A DNA stretch of 15,939 nt from Acidobacteriaceae bacterium (GTDB lineage Bacteria; Acidobacteriota; Terriglobia; Terriglobales; Acidobacteriaceae). The stretch spans positions 1 to 15,939 of the forward strand of contig WQYS01000016.1 in NCBI GenBank assembly GCA_009781125.1. Direction: 5' to 3'. Under the pieces are notes generated by a model, which was given only the letters and a program-made list of their open reading frames with translations, did not search any database and was not told the origin of the DNA. Both the position numbers and the translations under genes were made by a program. Positions 13,575 through 15,939 of the stretch are shown in pieces (positions within the stretch are counted from its first letter, which is position 1; every line of letters begins with the position of its first letter).

Positions 13575-13650
13575 GCCAGGCCTAAAGGCCTGGCATCCTG
13601 GAAGCAACGACAGCCTATTGAGTCTATTGCCGTTACAGGGTGATCTTCGA
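13575..13650 (-). repeat. Dispersed intergenic hairpin element, copy 2
   Basis: GCCAGGCC (13575-13582) pairs with GGCCTGGC (13587-13594) around a TAAA loop. The tail 13597-13650 matches the tail of copy 1 at about 45 of 54 positions. A GTCATTCCGCAGCGAAG segment at 13493-13509, typical of acidobacterial dispersed repeats, may be its outer end. It stops 16 nt past the stop codon of the M20 peptidase gene, in the same orientation and almost the same place as copy 1 relative to its gene. Confidence 0.7.
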
Positions 13651-13665
13651 CAGAGCGTAGCGAAC

Positions 13666-15057
13666 TCATAGCAAACTCAGAAAACGCACAATCGATTCGA
13701 TTCCGCGATGGAAGTTCGCCAGATGGAACTTCTCGTTGGGCGCATGAAGATTGTCGTCCGGCAGGCCGAAGCCCATCATCACGGTAGGCGTCTTCAGTTC
13801 GCGCAGGAAGTCTCCGACGATGGGGACCGAGCCGCCTCCGCGCACGAACACAGTCTCCTTGCCAAAGACCTCGCGCAGGGCCACTGTCGCCGCCTTCACG
13901 TAGGCGTTGTCCGTGCTGACGACCACCGCGTCGCCCGAGTGAATCATTCTCACCTCAACCTCGACGCCTCGGGGAACGATGGACTCCACATAGGCCTTGT
14001 ACTTCGCGAAGCTCTCGGCGGGAGTCATCTCCGGCACCAGCCGCATGCTCACCTTGGCCGAGGCGCGCGCCGGAATCACGGTCTTCGCGCCCGCGCCCGT
14101 GAAGCCTCCGGGCATCCCATGCACGTCGAGCGTCGGACGAGCCCACAGCCGCTCCAGCACGCTGAATCCCGGTTCGCCGGTCAACTCCTTCGAGCCGACC
14201 TCGTCCTCACGATAGCGCTCCTCGTCGAAGGGCAGAGACTTCCACGCCTTCAGTTCGTCGGCGGTGGGCTTTGCCACCTTGTCGTAAAAGCCGGGGATCA
14301 GAATCTTTCCGTTCTCATCCTTGAGCCTGGCGATGATCTGCGCCAGAGCCACAAACGGATTCGGCGCCGCGCCGCCAAACTGGCCAGAGTGCAGGTCGGC
14401 GCGCGCTCCCCGTACCTCGATCTCGGTATAGATCATCCCGCGCAGCCCGACCGTGAGCGTTGGCAGCTCCGGCGCGAACATCTCCGTATCGCTCACCAGA
14501 GCGACGTCGGCCTTTAGTTGATCGCCGTGCTCGCGCACGAAGCGGGCGATGCCCTCGCCGCCGACCTCCTCCTCGCCTTCGACGATGACTCGCACATTGA
14601 CCGGCAGCCGTCCGTCGCCTGCGGCAAACAACGACTCCAGCGCCTTCACGTGCATCCACATCTGGCCTTTGTCATCGACCGCCCCGCGTGCGTAGAGGTT
14701 CCCATCGCGCTCGGTAGGCTCGAAGGGAGGCGACCTCCACTCGTCGAGCGGCTCGGCGGGCTGCACGTCGTAGTGCCCATAGCAGAGCACCGTGGCCGCG
14801 CCCGGCGCGTGAAGCCAGTCGGCGTACACCAGAGGATGGCCGTACGGATGCTCTTTCGTGGCCGTCTCGATGAGACGAACATTCTCCATGCCAATCCGCT
14901 TCAGCTCGGCGGCGACAAACCCGGCAGCGCGGCGCACATCCCCGGCATGTTCCGGCAGAGTCGAGACCGAAGGAATCCGCAACAAGTCCTTCAGTTCACC
15001 GGTAAAACGATCCTGATTCTTCCGCGCAAACTCGACCGCCGCCAATGCATTCGTCAT
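13666..15057 (-). CDS. M20-family metallodipeptidase
   Basis: 463 residues from the ATG at 15057, a usual length for M20 dipeptidases. The zinc site is complete: GHYDVQP (His95, Asp97), ARGAVDDKG (Asp128), EGEEEVG (base Glu163, ligand Glu164), VSDTEMF (Asp190) and NLHAPNE (His438). DLHSGQFGG (residues 221-229) begins the inserted dimerisation domain. There is no signal peptide, so it should be cytoplasmic and hydrolyse dipeptides or short peptides. An in-frame GTG 9 nt upstream (15066) could also start it; I prefer the ATG because GAG lies 8 nt before it and the GTG has no such signal. It stands alone: the toxin remnant is upstream and 234 bp separate its stop from the XRE start. Its base composition is more GC-rich than the two regulator genes. 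Confidence 0.93.
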   Translation of the reverse strand: MTNALAAVEFARKNQDRFTGELKDLLRIPSVSTLPEHAGDVRRAAGFVAAELKRIGMENVRLIETATKEHPYGHPLVYADWLHAPGAATVLCYGHYDVQPAEPLDEWRSPPFEPTERDGNLYARGAVDDKGQMWMHVKALESLFAAGDGRLPVNVRVIVEGEEEVGGEGIARFVREHGDQLKADVALVSDTEMFAPELPTLTVGLRGMIYTEIEVRGARADLHSGQFGGAAPNPFVALAQIIARLKDENGKILIPGFYDKVAKPTADELKAWKSLPFDEERYREDEVGSKELTGEPGFSVLERLWARPTLDVHGMPGGFTGAGAKTVIPARASAKVSMRLVPEMTPAESFAKYKAYVESIVPRGVEVEVRMIHSGDAVVVSTDNAYVKAATVALREVFGKETVFVRGGGSVPIVGDFLRELKTPTVMMGFGLPDDNLHAPNEKFHLANFHRGIESIVRFLSLL

Positions 15058-15067
15058 TCTTGTCACT

Positions 15068-15160
15068 CTACAAGTTCACGCACGTTTCGTCATGCGGAAT
15101 ATGGCGTTCCATATCCCGGCGGTCATGCAGGACGCGCAGGATTTCGACACGGTCCGCCTT
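15068..15160 (-). pseudogene. C-terminal remnant of a ParE/RelE-family toxin
   Basis: In the frame ending at TAG (15068-15070), the minus strand encodes KADRVEILRVLHDRRDMERH and then IPHDETCVNL. RVEILRVLHDRRDMER is the usual C-terminal strand and helix of ParE/RelE-type toxins (about 90-100 residues when whole). The first upstream in-frame stop is only about 35 codons before the TAG, there is no start codon, and no antitoxin gene is present. This looks like the tail of a lost toxin gene. The remnant runs up to the stop of the surface-protein gene and ends 1 nt before the alternative GTG start of the M20 gene. An alternative is a chance match, but the motif is long. Confidence 0.65.
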
Positions 15161-15164
15161 TGCC

Positions 15165-15938
15165 TTACATGCCTACCATCAACGTGACCTGGTTACTGCT
15201 GCGCGTAGCGCCACCGCAACTGCTGGTTCCGGTGACTGTGATCGTGTAGGTCCGCGCAGGCTGGACGAAGTTGCCGCCACCGCTGCATCCGAGGATTGCG
15301 GCAGAACCGGCCAGCGCCAGCACGAGCAGCACTAACAGCCTGCCCCAGGTCCGCCTGCGCCGCCACGCTATCAGCGGTAGCAGCAGCGCCGCCAGCGCCA
15401 GCGGAGCCTTCACTCCGAACCCGCCCGTATCAAGCTCCGCTTTCTGCAGAGGTATGGTCACCGTCATGGTTGTCGCGGCCCCGTCCGGCGTCACCGATGC
15501 CGGACTGAAGTTCACGACCGATCCTGCCGGAAGCTCAGGGACCGACGTCACATGCGCCTGATCGAAGCTCACCGTGCATGGGTACGCTCCGTTTATGCTG
15601 GCCACGTTGACCGCGAACTTCGCCGCTACGCCCGGCAGCACGGACTGTGCCGCAGGCGACACCGCCACCGCGAAGTCCGCCGTCGTCGCAGCCGGATTGA
15701 CCGTGAAGCTGGTCTGACCAGTGCCTTGCTGGAAGTTCGCATCGGCGGCCTGCATCGCTTCGAGCTTCACCTCGCCCGATCCGGTAAGCGTCACCGTGTT
15801 GCCCGATACCGTCGCCGGGCCGCTGACCACGCTGTAGGTGATCGCTCCTGTGCTGGAGGTGGAGGAGGTAGCGCTCACAGTGAACGGAGCGTCCCCGAGG
15901 GTCTTCGCCGGAATCGCCGTGAAGGTCAGCGAGTTCGG
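15165..15938 (-). CDS. C-terminal part of an Ig-like surface protein with double-hydrophobic C-terminus (5' end beyond the window)
   Basis: 257 residues are visible, with the frame open at the right edge; an internal GTG at 15878 is not a credible start because Ig-domain sequence continues through it. Residues 1-80 are an MBG-type bacterial Ig domain (SLTFTAIPAKTLGDAPFTVSA, then YSVVSGPATVSGNTVTLTGSG). Residues about 88-170 form another beta-sandwich (DFAVAVSPAAQSVLPGVAAKF). Then come a hydrophobic segment (APLALAALLLPLIAW), the basic stretch RRRRTWGR, a second hydrophobic segment (LLVLLVLALAGSAAILGC) and a final beta-hairpin (TYTITVTGTSS to NQVTLMV). This tail is common in Acidobacteriota Ig/NHL proteins and probably anchors the protein in a membrane. 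It may be a paralogue of the giant protein at 1-9774. Confidence 0.85.
   Translation of the reverse strand, partial: PNSLTFTAIPAKTLGDAPFTVSATSSTSSTGAITYSVVSGPATVSGNTVTLTGSGEVKLEAMQAADANFQQGTGQTSFTVNPAATTADFAVAVSPAAQSVLPGVAAKFAVNVASINGAYPCTVSFDQAHVTSVPELPAGSVVNFSPASVTPDGAATTMTVTIPLQKAELDTGGFGVKAPLALAALLLPLIAWRRRRTWGRLLVLLVLALAGSAAILGCSGGGNFVQPARTYTITVTGTSSCGGATRSSNQVTLMVGM
15285..15360 (-). other. Embedded lipoprotein-signal-like segment in the surface protein's C-terminus
   Basis: RRRRTWGR, then LLVLLVLALAGSAA, then ILGC has the layout of a lipoprotein signal peptide (basic, hydrophobic, lipobox-like Cys at 15285-15287) but sits 40 residues before the C-terminus. The lipobox has Leu at -2, which is less usual, so lipidation is uncertain; a two-helix anchor is the simpler reading. 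Confidence 0.45.
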
Positions 15939-15939
15939 A

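Noticed and set aside
15096..15117. Hairpin GGAATATGG-CGTT-CCATATCCC as a terminator after the surface-protein gene
   Set aside because: One mismatch in the stem, no T-run in the minus direction, and the bases are explained by the ParE-like remnant's codons.
13708..15249. Two long plus-strand frames (13708-14517 and 14518-15249)
   Set aside because: They are antisense shadows of the M20 peptidase, whose complete metal site is on the minus strand.
1..15939. CRISPR array, tRNA, rRNA or insertion sequence
   Set aside because: No regularly spaced identical repeats, no cloverleaf or rRNA-like sequence and no transposase were seen; the repeats at 1-9774 are protein-level NHL/Ig repeats.

Overview
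The window looks like chromosome from a soil Acidobacteriota (Terriglobia type). This is inferred from protein style, not from a marker gene. The signs are a giant secreted protein of NHL beta-propellers and Ig-like domains, a second Ig-like protein with the positively charged double-hydrophobic C-terminus common in that group, and intergenic elements beginning GTCATYC. All five credible genes lie on the minus strand, so transcription runs from right to left.

Region 1 (1-9774): one uninterrupted minus-strand reading frame of 3258 codons that runs off the left edge. It has a GTG start, a good ribosome binding site and a Sec signal peptide. It encodes five NHL propellers, each with exactly six recognisable blades, separated by ASH/choice-of-anchor-like, He_PIG-like and Ig_3-like beta-sandwich domains. 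The block propeller - ASH - Ig - Ig - ASH-with-loop recurs with a period of about 2.2-2.4 kb. No gene on the plus strand of this region is supported.

Region 2 (9775-10387): a 613-bp non-coding stretch. It holds the leader of the giant gene, with three inverted repeats, and a dispersed hairpin element next to the end of the following gene.

Region 3 (10388-13431): two regulator genes. One is a 645-residue AraC-type regulator fused to PAS and a GGDEF domain whose signature has decayed (VGGTI instead of GGDEF). The other is a 266-residue XRE regulator with an S24/LexA-like C-terminus lacking the catalytic serine. The AT-rich 305-bp gap between them carries two perfect palindromes of the same form, TTGC-N6-GCAA.

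Region 4 (13432-15939): a second copy of the dispersed hairpin element, an intact M20 metallopeptidase, a roughly 31-codon C-terminal remnant of a ParE/RelE toxin, and the C-terminal 257 residues of another Ig-like surface protein whose start lies beyond the right edge.

The two surface-protein genes flank a small regulator/peptidase cluster. Control of the giant gene by either regulator is only a hypothesis from position. The least ordinary items are the repeat logic and Asp/Cys loops of the giant protein, the AraC-PAS-degenerate GGDEF fusion with palindromes upstream, the covarying 3' hairpin element, and the toxin remnant marking a probable rearrangement point.
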